Positions 34,738 through 45,500 of a DNA stretch of 64,000 nucleotides are shown piece by piece. The position numbers and the translations under genes are program-made. The notes under the pieces are model-generated. The model saw nothing but the letters and a program-made list of their open reading frames with translations, did not search any database and had not been told where the DNA came from. How positions within the stretch are numbered: the stretch's first letter is position 1; each line of letters opens with the position of its first letter. Location of the stretch: the NCBI GenBank assembly GCA_949987565.1, contig OX465114.1, forward strand, positions 8,846,188-8,910,187, written 5' to 3'. Source of the stretch: Luidia sarsii. Lineage: Eukaryota > Echinodermata > Asteroidea > Paxillosida > Luidiidae.

Positions 34738-36158
34738 TAAGTTTGCGGAAACACTATGTTGCGCAAACTAAAAAATTAAAAATAAATAAAATAAAAAAAA
34801 CCTTAAGTTTGCGCAAGATCTATTTTGCGCAAACTTAAAATAACAAAAACTAAATGAAAAATAAAAAATAAACCTCAAGTTTGCGCAAGGACTATGTTGC
34901 GCAAACTTAAGTATGAAATTTTTTTAATACAAAATAAAAATAAAAACTTAAGTTTGCGCAAGAACTATGTTGCGCAAACTTATAGGTATCCAAAGAAATT
35001 AAATAAACATAAAAATAAAAAACACCAAAAAACAAAACTCAAGTTTACGCAATAACTGTTGCGAAAACTTAAATATAAAAAAATATAAAAATTTAAAAAA
35101 AAGTTAAGTTTGCGCAAGGGCTATGTTGCGCAAATTTAAAATAAAAAAATTAATGAATACAAAATAAAAAGTTAAGTTTTCGCAAGAACTATGTTGCGCA
35201 AACTTAAATCTCAAAAAATTAAATAAAAATGAAATAAAAACTTAAGTTTCCGCAAACACTATGTTGCGCAAGCTTATAAATAAGAAATAAATAACAAAAA
35301 TAACAACCTAACTTTGCACAAGATCTATTTTGTGCAAACTAAAAATAAAAAAAATAAAAACTTAAGTTAACGCAAGGACTATGTTATCGTGGTCGACAAA
35401 GTCCTTCGACTCACGTTGATTAAAAAATACGATGCCAACGGCGTAATGTTATAGCGCCACCCTTTGGCCGACGATAATTTTTGTTGTCAAAAAGATGGCG
35501 CCGAATTCGATTGCCAGCATTTTGTGCCGTGTTTGAAACCAAATGGATCCTTGGATGGTTTATAATACCTAAGAAGGCAGTAAGGAGGTACGTAGTCTAC
35601 CTTAAGAACAACAAATGTGTGTAAATGTTTATTTGTGAGATTTAAGAACCTAAAATTCTTGATTGTGGGCATGCATGTACACCCAATATAAATACACACT
35701 GTTTACTACAGTATAATCATGGAGGTGTGATAATGTCCTTAGCAGAGCTACCACTACAACGTAGGACGGTGTATACATCATGTACGATGCATAAGACTTA
35801 TATAAATTATACGCATACAGACTGATTTGATTTATCCATTCAATTTAGGTAAAGCAAACTTTTCATTTTATTTAAGAAATTGTAATAGTAAACGTAAGCA
35901 ATTGATTTATGATCCTTGTTTTATTATATGTTCACAGTTTTTACGGAGCAATTGATGGAGCCAAAATAGAAAAAAAGAAAGAAATAAAATGGATAATTGG
36001 CACTAAAGAAATGAGTAAAGGAATCATTTCAGTGGATGCTACAGACTATGTTGCGCAAACTTAAAATAAAAAAACAAATAATTGAAAAATAAGAAAATAA
36101 AAACTCAAGTTTGCGCATGGACTATGTTGCGCAAACTGAAAATTAAAAATTTAAATGA
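34738..36158 (-). repeat. Palindromic ~70-bp satellite (sat A), left block, inverted orientation
   Basis: About a dozen units: arm GTTTGCGCAA, spacer GGACTATG (variants GATCTATT, AACACTATG), arm TTGCGCAAAC, separated by A-rich linkers (AAAATAAAAATAAA). The spacer reads as the reverse complement of that in the main block at 42.5-52.7 kb, so this block has the opposite orientation. It is split by a probable solo LTR (35382-36043). Several units near the left edge have lost arm symmetry. Confidence 0.9.
35382..36043. mobile_element. Probable solo LTR, 662 bp, with 5-bp target duplication
   Basis: The insert begins TGTTATCGTGG and ends GGATGCTACA, the TG...CA termini of an LTR. It is flanked on both sides by GACTA (35377-35381 and 36044-36048), taken from the GGACTATG spacer of one sat-A unit. 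Because TGTT follows GACTA on both sides, the duplication could be read as up to 9 bp. No ORF of note and no internal retroelement sequence, so it is a solo LTR or a short non-autonomous element. Confidence 0.65.
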
Positions 36159-36816
36159 ATAATGTTACGTCCCTATATACTGCTCTCGGTCACATTCCGT
36201 TGACCAGCTACCGACATTCGGATAATCCTCTCGGGCTTTTGGACCGTTATGGTCGGTTGGGCACATTCTTATAGAAACCAATATAAGCTCTGAACAATTG
36301 TTGCTCGGGGCATGGAGGAATTCCTCCATGCTCGGGGTTAGTGATCGTGAAAAGATCGCGCGGTGCAGCGTGGATCCAGCGTCTCCCTGAACCACACCAA
36401 CTCCCCTCGCCTTGCTGACAATGACTGGACGAGCTGCTTCTGGCTGAAGCTCCACACCACTGGATGCTGTCGTGGCCTTGGAGACCCGTCCGGCCGCCGG
36501 TGCTGAGACGTTGACTGCCCTGCTTGATGGTCCTACGGGAGACGCTGGCCGCCCATGTTCGATGGCCTACGGGAGGCGTTGGCCCATGCCTGCACTGCAT
36601 CCGGATCGGGCACTAACCGGAGCGGGCCTAACCCGTTAAGCGAGGTATTACGTTATCTTCACTTGTGATGTGTTAACCTTGCTTTTTCCGCCTACCATTA
36701 GTTGCTGACCTCAGTTCCAAGCTTGCTAAGTATTCTATCTCCGTAATGTAATTCTGTAATTTGTTATTAGTAAGTTGTTTCATTCTAGTATTAAATTTGA
36801 TTGATTATCTTATTTG
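36159..36816. other. Unassigned 650-bp block between sat A and YR element 1
   Basis: Starts TGTTACGTCCCTATATACTG, which resembles the start of a Gypsy-type LTR. It continues through GC-richer sequence (36240-36660) and an AT-rich end, and stops at the terminal CTTATTCC of element 1. I find no matching TG...CA end with target duplication. It may be an LTR fragment, or the distal part of element 1. No coding region recognised. Confidence 0.45.
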
Positions 36817-36914
36817 CTTATTCCAAGACCACACACAAAGCACACGATGAGACAAGGAGTTGACTTTCCTGGCCTGGTTCTCGAGCCTCGCTTTTAATTC
36901 TTGTCTTAATTAAT

Positions 36915-37210
36915 TAAATGCCATGCTTGGCAACCATAAAAACCGAAACACTCAATTCCCAACACACCTGGCCACCTCAGCCAGAACTCAAAATGCCACG
37001 CTTGGCAACATTCACCGGCCACTCTTGGCCCAACCTCAAAAGCCACGCCTGGCCAAACCTCACAATGCCACGCTTGGCAACCTACACACGGGCCATACTT
37101 GGCCACACCTCACTATGCCACGCTTGGCAACCTTCACACCTGCCACGCTTGGCCAAACCCAAAACAAGCCACGCTTGGCAAGACCCTAACCATGCCATGC
37201 TTGGCAAAGC
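36915..37210 (-). repeat. TGCCAAGCGTGGCA palindrome cluster, 3' region of element 1
   Basis: About ten copies of a TGCCA-AGCG-TGGCA dyad (variants AAGCATGG, AAGAGTGG) at roughly 25-bp spacing, with unlike sequence between the dyads. The same dyad is clustered at the same place in element 2 at 18-bp spacing. Confidence 0.85.
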
Positions 37211-37629
37211 TCTAGCCGTGAACCCTGGCCCCCACCGAAAGTGGGTAAACCCCCATTGTTTAAGAATTGTCCCCTTACCCATTTAAAATTCTAACTTACT
37301 TAACAGTACGGGTAAACGTCACGCCGATTTTCCACCGTTCGCACATACGGTTGAAATAAGCCCCGCTGGTATACAAACGGGTGCTTGGCGTAAAACACAA
37401 ACGACAGAAAGAGTAATTTACTAAATTTAAACATTAAAATTCATGCTCTAAATGGTCCAACCACTTACGATCTAATGAATATCACTTAACAATTTTAGGA
37501 GGCACTTCCGGTCGTCTCCAGCCCAAAACCGCCAAACGCGCAGCGCGCGCCCCACTGGAAAGACCGGACAACCTCCGCACAAGTTAACCGGGCCGAATCC
37601 CAAATTAGTGACGTCAACGTGAGCCTGTT

Positions 37630-38244
37630 TCATTGACACGAACAGATGCAATTGCGCAGATTGGTCTGGAACAAGGAATTCCCCGACGGCGATAGGTGAA
37701 CACCATCATATCGGAACAAAGCAAATTCCGACCATCTAAATTGCGGATGATGTAGGACAGAAGCCCCGATGCGCTCACTGAAGGACCGAGCCCATTTATT
37801 AACCGCCCGCCTCTTCATTTCCATCTTCGCTGGCTGCTTAGCACCAAAGTAACAAGCTCGCGGCAAAATGTCGGACCAAATGAGCTTAGACCTAGGGAAT
37901 GTCCCAATACAATACTGCATGAAGACTGCCACGCGCTGCCGCATACAGAAGAGGTCAGTATTGGCTAAATTATTAGTGCCAATGTGTACTACCAACAGAT
38001 CGGGCTGGCGCCCTCGCGCAGCGACCTCGGCCAATAATGCCGGCACGTCATTGTAGCCAGCTCCGCCTCGTCCAAACCATCGCACATGCTGCTTACACCC
38101 TAGGTTCGTGACAGCTCTGCGTACAATCGAGTCTCCAATAATCCAAACCCACCCTGCATACAATTTAGTTTCGCATGGGAAGAAATAAAGAAAGAAGAAA
38201 TGCTCAGGAGCAACAACTCCAATTACACCCCCGGCAACTGGCAA
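37630..38244 (-). CDS. SGNH/GDSL-type hydrolase of YR element 1
   Basis: 204 residues, open. Blocks of the SGNH family are visible: IIGDSIVR at about 36-43 (nucleophile Ser), GRGGAGY (Gly), IGTNNL (Asn), and DGVHLSPSG near the end (Asp-x-x-His). The N-terminus has a hydrophobic stretch (FFFLYFF). It overlaps the end of the recombinase frame by 22 nt. Hydrolases of this type have been noted in some Ngaro-group elements; the substrate is unknown. The homologous frame in element 2 is broken. Confidence 0.8.
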   Translation of the reverse strand: MPVAGGVIGVVAPEHFFFLYFFPCETKLYAGWVWIIGDSIVRRAVTNLGCKQHVRWFGRGGAGYNDVPALLAEVAARGRQPDLLVVHIGTNNLANTDLFCMRQRVAVFMQYCIGTFPRSKLIWSDILPRACYFGAKQPAKMEMKRRAVNKWARSFSERIGASVLHHPQFRWSEFALFRYDGVHLSPSGNSLFQTNLRNCICSCQ

Positions 38245-39158
38245 TGCACTAAGGGGCGAATGTAACTTCGAGCAGCCTCAGAGCGCCACCGACCCATTGC
38301 TTTTATATCCTCCAGCTTCACCCCTCTTGCCGCTGCGCAAGAGGCTGCCCCTATGCGGAAAGAATGGGCGCGAAAGGAAGACTGTTCCAGCCCCAAAAAT
38401 GATAGCGCCTTCTTGAAGGTAGCGTTAAACTGATACTTAGTAAGAGCCTGTCCGCCAAAATGGCAGAAAAAACAACCTGGGATATTGGGACGAACCTGCG
38501 CAAATGCCGTCAAAGTGCGGACAGGACAGACCTGGGCGTCCTCTGAGTGGACTAAGCACACCACTTGAGGGCGGCCTGATTGGTTATTCTTCGTATGACG
38601 AAAAGTGAGAAGAACCGAAGCATTGGGTTGGCCTACATCCTGAAATTGGACATCAGTATCAAGCAGCAGGGATGTTTGTGTGCGGAATTTTGAAATGGCG
38701 GCAAATTCGCCGATACGCATGAACCCAAAGAACGCGCATGACATAACTGCGCGAAACAGGAGCGCCTCGAATTGGTCAAGACACACCCCTGGTAAAATCT
38801 GCATTAAACGGGTAAGCAACGGTATGGTTAAAGGCCATCGCCGATCGCTACCAACCTTATCCCTGCGACAACCGGCAAGCAATTTGGATACTACATAGTC
38901 CCGGGTGGGATCCGGCCAACTGTGGATCTTATGAAAATAACCTACGCCCGAGACATATGAAGCGACAGTAGCAGGGGACAAATGACGCAGGGAAAGCCAC
39001 GCAATGAATGCTCTAACGTCCGCTACCGAGGAGGGAGCCTCCCCATGAAAGTGGGAGCCCATAAAGGAACAAAAAGCCCGCCAACCCGCCGAATAGGCTT
39101 TATGTGTATTTGGGGCTGAAGCCACCGTCAACAAGCGGTTCATCTCACCTTCTAACAA
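38223..39158 (-). CDS. Tyrosine recombinase of YR element 1 (intact)
   Basis: 311 residues. An N-terminal core-binding domain (about 1-105, with NTHKAYSAGWRAFCSF and VSGVGYFHKIH) is followed by the catalytic domain. The visible catalytic set is R148 (FMRIGE), K190 (HTKNN), H265-x-x-R268 (HSFRIG), W291 in place of the second His (MGRWRS) and nucleophile Tyr299 (SYIRP). These are the residues expected of the DIRS/Ngaro recombinase, which integrates a circular DNA copy without target duplication. It starts a few bases before the RNase H stop and overlaps the hydrolase at its end. Confidence 0.9.
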   Translation of the reverse strand: MLEGEMNRLLTVASAPNTHKAYSAGWRAFCSFMGSHFHGEAPSSVADVRAFIAWLSLRHLSPATVASYVSGVGYFHKIHSWPDPTRDYVVSKLLAGCRRDKVGSDRRWPLTIPLLTRLMQILPGVCLDQFEALLFRAVMSCAFFGFMRIGEFAAISKFRTQTSLLLDTDVQFQDVGQPNASVLLTFRHTKNNQSGRPQVVCLVHSEDAQVCPVRTLTAFAQVRPNIPGCFFCHFGGQALTKYQFNATFKKALSFLGLEQSSFRAHSFRIGAASCAAARGVKLEDIKAMGRWRSEAARSYIRPLVHCQLPGV

Positions 39159-40650
39159 GCCCGGAGGAGATCGGGAATCGCTGTCATTGTCAAGTCCGCT
39201 TGCGGGGCTAGCGAGCGGAAGCGTGCGACCTGGAAACGCGAGAGTGAATCAGCAATGTCATTGTGTACCCCAGGAATATGAACGGCCTTAAAGGTGATAT
39301 TATACCTTAGACACTGGCAAACGAACATGCGCACCAAATGCATGATCCTATCACAGCCTGACGATTGTTTATTAATGATGGCAACCACCGCCTCGTTATC
39401 CGTACGAAAACGCACCCTACGATTAGCGAGATGAGAGGCCCAGCAAAAAACTGCGAGCGCTAAGGGTAAATTTCACAAAATGCTATCGATGGTGATAGTG
39501 CTAACAACTCAGGGGTCCAACGCCCATGAAACCAGTGCCCATCAAAAAAACCACCAAAACCAATGCTAGCCGAAGCATCGGTGAACAATTCCAAAACATT
39601 GTTATCCTGCCATCCCAACAATCGGAAAGGCGACACACCATTGAAATGATCTAGAAATTCCAACCACATCAACAAATCCAATTTTGCGCCGGTTGTAATG
39701 CGTACCTTATGGTGAGGCTTCCGTAAACCTCCGGATAAGCCAACCAGACGCCGAGTAAATGCGCGGCCCGGTGCAACCGCGCGACAAACAAAGTTTAACG
39801 ACCCAACCAACGACTGAATTTCTTTCAAAGATAACTTTTTTCGTGCCAACGCCGACCTAATTTTTTCTTTGAGGGACAACACCTTCCCGTCAGGCACTCG
39901 AATTATGCGCTTAATCGTATCTATTTCTAGACCTAAGTAGGTTATAACTTGGCATGGACCTGCAGTTTTTTCCTCTGCAAGGGGAACCCTCAGTTGGGCG
40001 CATATGTCTTTAAATGATGCAAGAAGAAATGCACACTGATCCAACGACGGACCAATAAAGAGAAAATCATCCAAATAATGAGTGATCGCATCAGAGGCCG
40101 AAACACGCTTAACCTGAAATTCCAAAAAGGAGCGGAACAACTCGAATAATGCACACGATTTTGCGCATCCCATAGGCAAGCACTTATCATAGTAAAACTG
40201 TCCTTGAAACTGAAAGCCCAAAAGTTCATAATCGGCCGGAGCGACGGGGAGTAGCCAACTCAACGGCCGTATCAAAAGATGCATACGTCACTCTACAATC
40301 TTCTTTAGGGATGAAATCATTCAGTGAATCCCCGGAAGGAAAGGACAAATTTTGTATCAGGCGAAAGGAGCCGGGGAGGTGTTTAGGAACCAGCCCGATA
40401 GGAGAGCATTGCAAATTAGGCAATGGCCGAAAGGAAAACGGCCCTGCGACCCTGCCTAAATTAATCTCGCTCTGCAACTTTTCCAAAACAACCTCCGGAT
40501 TGTCCAAAGCAGATTTCAGGCTGCTAGATTCCCTGCTCACCCTTGGACCCTGAAAACCCAGTGAAAAACCCCGTGTAAACCCTTGTTCGAGTAAAACAGC
40601 CGCTGGCCTATCGGGGTAACTAAGCAGCCACTGCTGTAAAATGAATACGT
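39152..40650 (-). pseudogene. Reverse transcriptase/RNase H of YR element 1 (broken)
   Basis: Three frames carry pieces of one protein. The N-terminal part (to about 40255) has SPIGLVPKHLPGSFRLI. The middle (40284-39460) has the YLDDF box and the first RNase H Asp (LFTDAS). The last (39415-39152) has FRTDNE and HNDIADSLSR. Compared with element 2, about 60 nt are missing near 40250-40256. That removes the motif-A aspartate of RT and shifts the frame. One base is also missing near 39460, just after the CEIYP glutamate. RT activity is therefore not expected from this copy. Confidence 0.85.
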
Positions 40651-41994
40651 CAATTCGCGTTGGGAGAGCGAAAATTATAGCGCTTTCCCCTCAATTCAGG
40701 TGCATTAGCTGCGCTTGGGCCTGAAGGCCCAGGAGTGACAGCGGCGGATGGCCCAGCACGCCTCACACCCGAAGGGACACCGGCAGTCTTAGTGTAACGC
40801 GTGTACACAGCCTTGGGCTGGTCGACCCATGACCTCGCACTAGCAGTGGTGCCGAAAGTAGGGGGTCTCCCACCCACTCTACACGACGACTCCCCGTGTC
40901 CCCCTCCAGCGCAACGGCGACAACTATGCACATAACGACAATCAAACCACCGGCAACCGGTAGGCGAGTTGAAAGCATAGCAAATGCGTTTCTGCGCCTG
41001 GCTGCGACTGGGAACCGATGTAGCGGCAACCGCCGGCGCCACACTGCCGACCGCCGCGACCGTTACCCAAAGCTCCATATCCATAGCTGCCCAAGAACGT
41101 GCCGGATTCACCTCCATACGCAAACGAAACTGTTCATCATAGCTGCGCCAGCCCAACCCCGGGAACTGTAAGGCGGCCGTGCGAATCGTCTCGATCCGCA
41201 TATCGCAAGAGTTCCACGACACGACCCGGGTGGCGTATAGCAAAAACAGCGATGAACACATGGAAAGCGCTTGTCCACTTTTCTATGGAATCAAGCTTAC
41301 GGCTAACCCTAGCTGAGGACGGCCGAAGGACCACCCTGCCCTGTTCGACAACCAAGGCGACCTCCGCACCATTATTGGAAGCGGACAAAATCTTGACTGC
41401 ATTATCTACGTATAATGACGCCATATCCACGTAGTTCCCATTCCAAATTTTTTCCTTAATAGCTAAAGGAACAAGGGTGCCCAAGGGGGCCTCGTTTCCC
41501 AGATATTGCAAGGGCGCTACTACATCGCTAACGCAAGGAGACGAAGGACTTGCCAATGTGGCCGGGGTGGCACCGACATTATTTTGGCCCGGCCCGCCAA
41601 CGTTAACCCTACTAGTACTAGGCCTACTACCAGAACCAACCGCATGAACACTCACGCCCAAGCCAAAGCCTGCGGCGTCCCAGTTCGCATTCCTCGCAGA
41701 CGATGCGGACTCACCGGCCGAAGAAGAGACCGCTCCACCTCCGGCTCCTCCGCTCTCCTCCGCTGCTTGCTCGCAAACCGGTCCGCTACCGTGTCGAGAT
41801 GAACGTCCATCCCTCACTGCGGCCGCCGTGGTGCCGGACGTCGATGGAACGTCGCTCAGGGGTAGGGCGCTCTCCAGATCCACCGCCGACTCCGGACGAA
41901 TCTTGGGGCGGCCCTTACGACGGCAGCTCGCGGTGGCCTTACCCTTAGACCCAGGGGCCTGCTGAGCAGCCTTCTCGGCCCGACGTTTCGGCAT
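40650..41994 (-). pseudogene. Gag-like protein of YR element 1 (frameshifted)
   Basis: Start ATG at 41994 (MPKRRAEK). It is basic/Ala-Ser-rich up to about residue 130, then carries a conserved core shared with element 2 (LDSIEKWTSAFHVF). The frame shifts near 41190-41200, where a GATCGAGA sequence suggests a 4-bp duplication. The second frame holds QFPGLGWRSYDEQFRLRM and two zinc-binding motifs: C-x8-C-x4-C-x3-H, then C-x2-C-x4-H-x4-C (zinc knuckle). Confidence 0.8.
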
Positions 41995-42519
41995 ATCACC
42001 GCCCACGGAGTCTATACGGAGTAGTCGGGCTAGTAGTAGTATATGCGTGCCACAGGCCTACTGCCCAAGAATGGTGACCGCAGATTGCCGGATGCCAAAA
42101 TGATGAAGAAATCTCGCCTTTTTTCGCCCGAACGTAAAAATACTTTCAAAAATTACAGTCCAAGACGACAGGGAGTCCTCTAGGCCAAAAACAATACTGT
42201 CACAACAACTACCAGAACAATCTGGCAGGAAATTAAAGATATTAAAGCCAAGGAGAAGATGATTTTTTGCGTGTTGAGTGCTCGAGAACCACACCGAAGT
42301 GATTTTCCGCGCTCTTTTCCAGCGGGCGAGCCGAAATGTTATACAAAGTGTCAACTCCGCGCGCGCGCGGGCGTCGCGCCAAGTGGTTGTGCCGCTCACT
42401 GGAGCTTGTTTACAGATCCACAGACCAAAACAAAAAACAGCTGACCGCCTGCAAACTCGAAGCGCGTAAACAAACCGTGTGTCTCCTTGGAATAAGATAT
42501 TTTATCTTTTATTGATAAA

Positions 42520-45500
42520 ATTGATTATTTTTTTTATTTTAAGTTTGCGCAACATTGTCCTTGCGCAAACTTAAGTTTATATTTTTATTAATTCTTTTAT
42601 TTTTTATTTTTAGTTTGCGCAATATAGTTTTGCGCAAATTTGAGTTTTAATTTTTTAATTTTTAATAAATTTTCTATTTTAAGTTTGCGCAACATAGTCC
42701 TTGCGCAAACTTGATTTTTTTGTTGTTATTTTTCATTTATTTTTTATTTTAAGTTTGCGCAACATAGTACTTGCGCAAACTCAAGTTTCATTTTTTTTTA
42801 TATTTGAATTATTTTTATCTTAAGTTTTCGCAACATTGTCCTTGCGCAAACTGAAGTTTATATTTTTAATAATTCATTATTTTTTTTTATTTTAAGTTTG
42901 CGCAACATAGTCCTTGCGCAAACTTAAGTTTATATTTTTATTTATTCTTTTATTTTTATTTTTAGTTTGCGCAATATAGTTCTTGCGCAAATTTGAGTTT
43001 TAATTTTTTAATTTTTAATAAATTTTCTATTTTAAGTTTGCGCAACATAGTCCTTGCGCATAATTGATTTTTAATTTTTTTATTTTTCATTTATTTTTTA
43101 TTTTAAATTTGTGCAACATAGTACTTGCGGAAACTTAAGTTTTATTTTTTTTATATTTGAATTATTTTTATCTTAAGTTTGCCCAATATTGTCCTTGCGC
43201 AAACTGAAGTTTGTATTTTTAATTAATTAATATTTTTTATTTTAAGTTTGCGCAACAAAGTCCTTGCGAAAACTTAAGTTTATATTTTAAATAATTCATT
43301 CATTTTTCATTTTAAGTTTGCGCAACAGTCCTTGCGCAAAGTTAAGTTCATATTTTCTATAATTAATTTTTTTTTTAAGTTTGCGCAACATAGTTCTTGC
43401 ACAAACTTGAGTTTTAATTTTTTAATTTTTCATTTTTTTGTTTTAAGTTTGCGTAACATAGTCCTTGCGAAAACTTAATTTTATATTTTTTATTTTTCAT
43501 TTTTTTATTTTTATCAGTTTACGCAACATTGTCCTTGCGCAAACTTGATTTTTAATTTTTTTATTTTTCATTTATTTATTTTTTTCAGTTTGCGCAACAT
43601 TGTCCTTGCGCAAACTGAAGCTTATATTTTAAATAATTCATTATTTTTTTTATTTTAATTTTGCGCAACATAGTCCTTGCGCAAACTTAAGTTTGAATTT
43701 TTTTATAATTTTTTTTATTTTAAGTTTGCGCAACATAGTCCTTGCGCAAACTTGATTTTTCATTTTTTTATTTTTCATTTATTTATTTTTTTCAGTTTGC
43801 GCAACATTGTCCTTGCGCAAACTGAAGTTTATATTTTTAATGATTCATTTATTTTTTATTGTAAGTTTGCGCAACAGTCCTTGCGCAAAGTAAAGTTCAT
43901 ATTTTCTATAATTAATTTTCTATTTGAAGATTGCGCAACATAGTCCTTGCGCAAACTGAAGTTTATATTTTAAATATTTCATTTATTTTTTCATTTTAAG
44001 TTTGCGCAACAAAACCCTTGCGCAAAATTGATTTTTTATTTTTTTATTTTTCATTTATTTTTTATTTTAAGTTTTCGCAACATAGTACTTGCGCAAACTC
44101 AAGTTTATATTTTTTTTATATTTGAATTATTTTTATCTTAAGTTTTCGCAACATTGTCCTTGCGCAAACTGAAGTTTATATTTTTAATAATTCATTATTT
44201 TTTTTATTTTGAGTTTGCGCAACATAGTCCTTGCGCAAACTTAAGTTTATATTTATATTAATTCTTTTATTTTTTATTTTTAGTTTGCGCAATATAGTTC
44301 TTGCGCAAATTTGAGTTTTAATTTTTTAATTTTTAATAAATTTTCTATTTTAAGTTTGCGCAACAGTCCTTGCGCAAAATTGATTTTTAATTTTTTTATT
44401 TTTCATTTATTTTTTATTTTAAATTTGTGCAACATAGTACTTGCGCAAACTTAAGTTTTATTTTTTTTATATTTGAATTATTTTTATCTTAAGTTTGCCC
44501 AATTTTGTCCTTGCGCAAACTGAAGTTTGTGTTTTTAATTAATTAATATTTCTTATTTTAAGTTTGCGCAACAAAGTCCTTGCGAAAACTTAAGTTTATA
44601 TTTTAAATAATTCATTCATTTTTCATTTTAAGTTTGCGCAACAGTCCTTGCGCAAAGTAAAGTTCATATTTTCTATAATTAATTTTTTTTTTAAGTTTGC
44701 GCAACATAGTTCTTGCACAAACTTGAGTTTTAATTTTTTAATTTTTCATTTTTTTGTTTTAAGTTTGCGTAACATAGTCCTTGCGAAAACTTAATTTTAT
44801 ATTTTTTATTTTTCATTTTTTTATTTTTATCAGTTTACGCAACATTGTCCTTGCGCAAACTTGATTTTTAATTTTTTTATTTTTCATTTATTTATTTTTT
44901 TCAGTTTGCGCAACATTGTCCTTGCGCAAACTGAAGCTTATATTTTAAATAATTCATTATTTTTTTTATTTTAATTTTGCGCAACATAGTCCTTGCGCAA
45001 ACTTAAGTTTGAATTTTTTTATAATTTTTTTTATTTTAAGTTTGCGCAACATAGTCCTTGCGCAAACTTGATTTTTCATTTTTTTATTTTTCATTTATTT
45101 AATTTTTTTCAGTTTGCGCAACATTGTCCTTGCGCAAACTGAAGTTTATATTTTTAATGATTCATTTATTTTTTATTGTAAGTTTGCGCAACAGTCCTTG
45201 CGCAAAGTAAAGTTCATATTTTCTATAATTAATTTTCTATTTGAAGATTGCGCAACATAGTCCTTGCGCAAACTGAAGTTTATATTTTAAATATTTCATT
45301 TATTTTTTCATTTTAAGTTTGCGCAACAAAACCCTTGCGCAAAATTGATTTTTTATTTTTTTATTTTTCATTTATTTTTTATTTTAAGTTTTCGCAACAT
45401 AGTACTTGCGCAAACTCAAGTTTATATTTTTTTTATATTTGAATTATTTTTATCATAAGTTTTCGCAACATTGTCCTTGCGCAAACTGAAGTTTATATTT

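Larger units (their letters stand above)
36817..42496 (-). mobile_element. YR retrotransposon, Ngaro-like, element 1 (5.7 kb)
   Basis: Order on the minus strand: gag-like, RT/RNase H, tyrosine recombinase, SGNH hydrolase, then a ~1-kb 3' non-coding region. There is no adenine-methylase domain, which places it with Ngaro rather than DIRS1. Termini are short inverted repeats: CTTATTCCAAGGAGACACAC at the 5' end, and the complement of CTTATTCCAAGACCACACAC at the 3' end. Just outside the 5' end lies a dyad (ATTTTATC and GATAAAAT around 7 bp) that is also next to element 2. Gag and RT are broken; recombinase and hydrolase are open. Confidence 0.85.
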
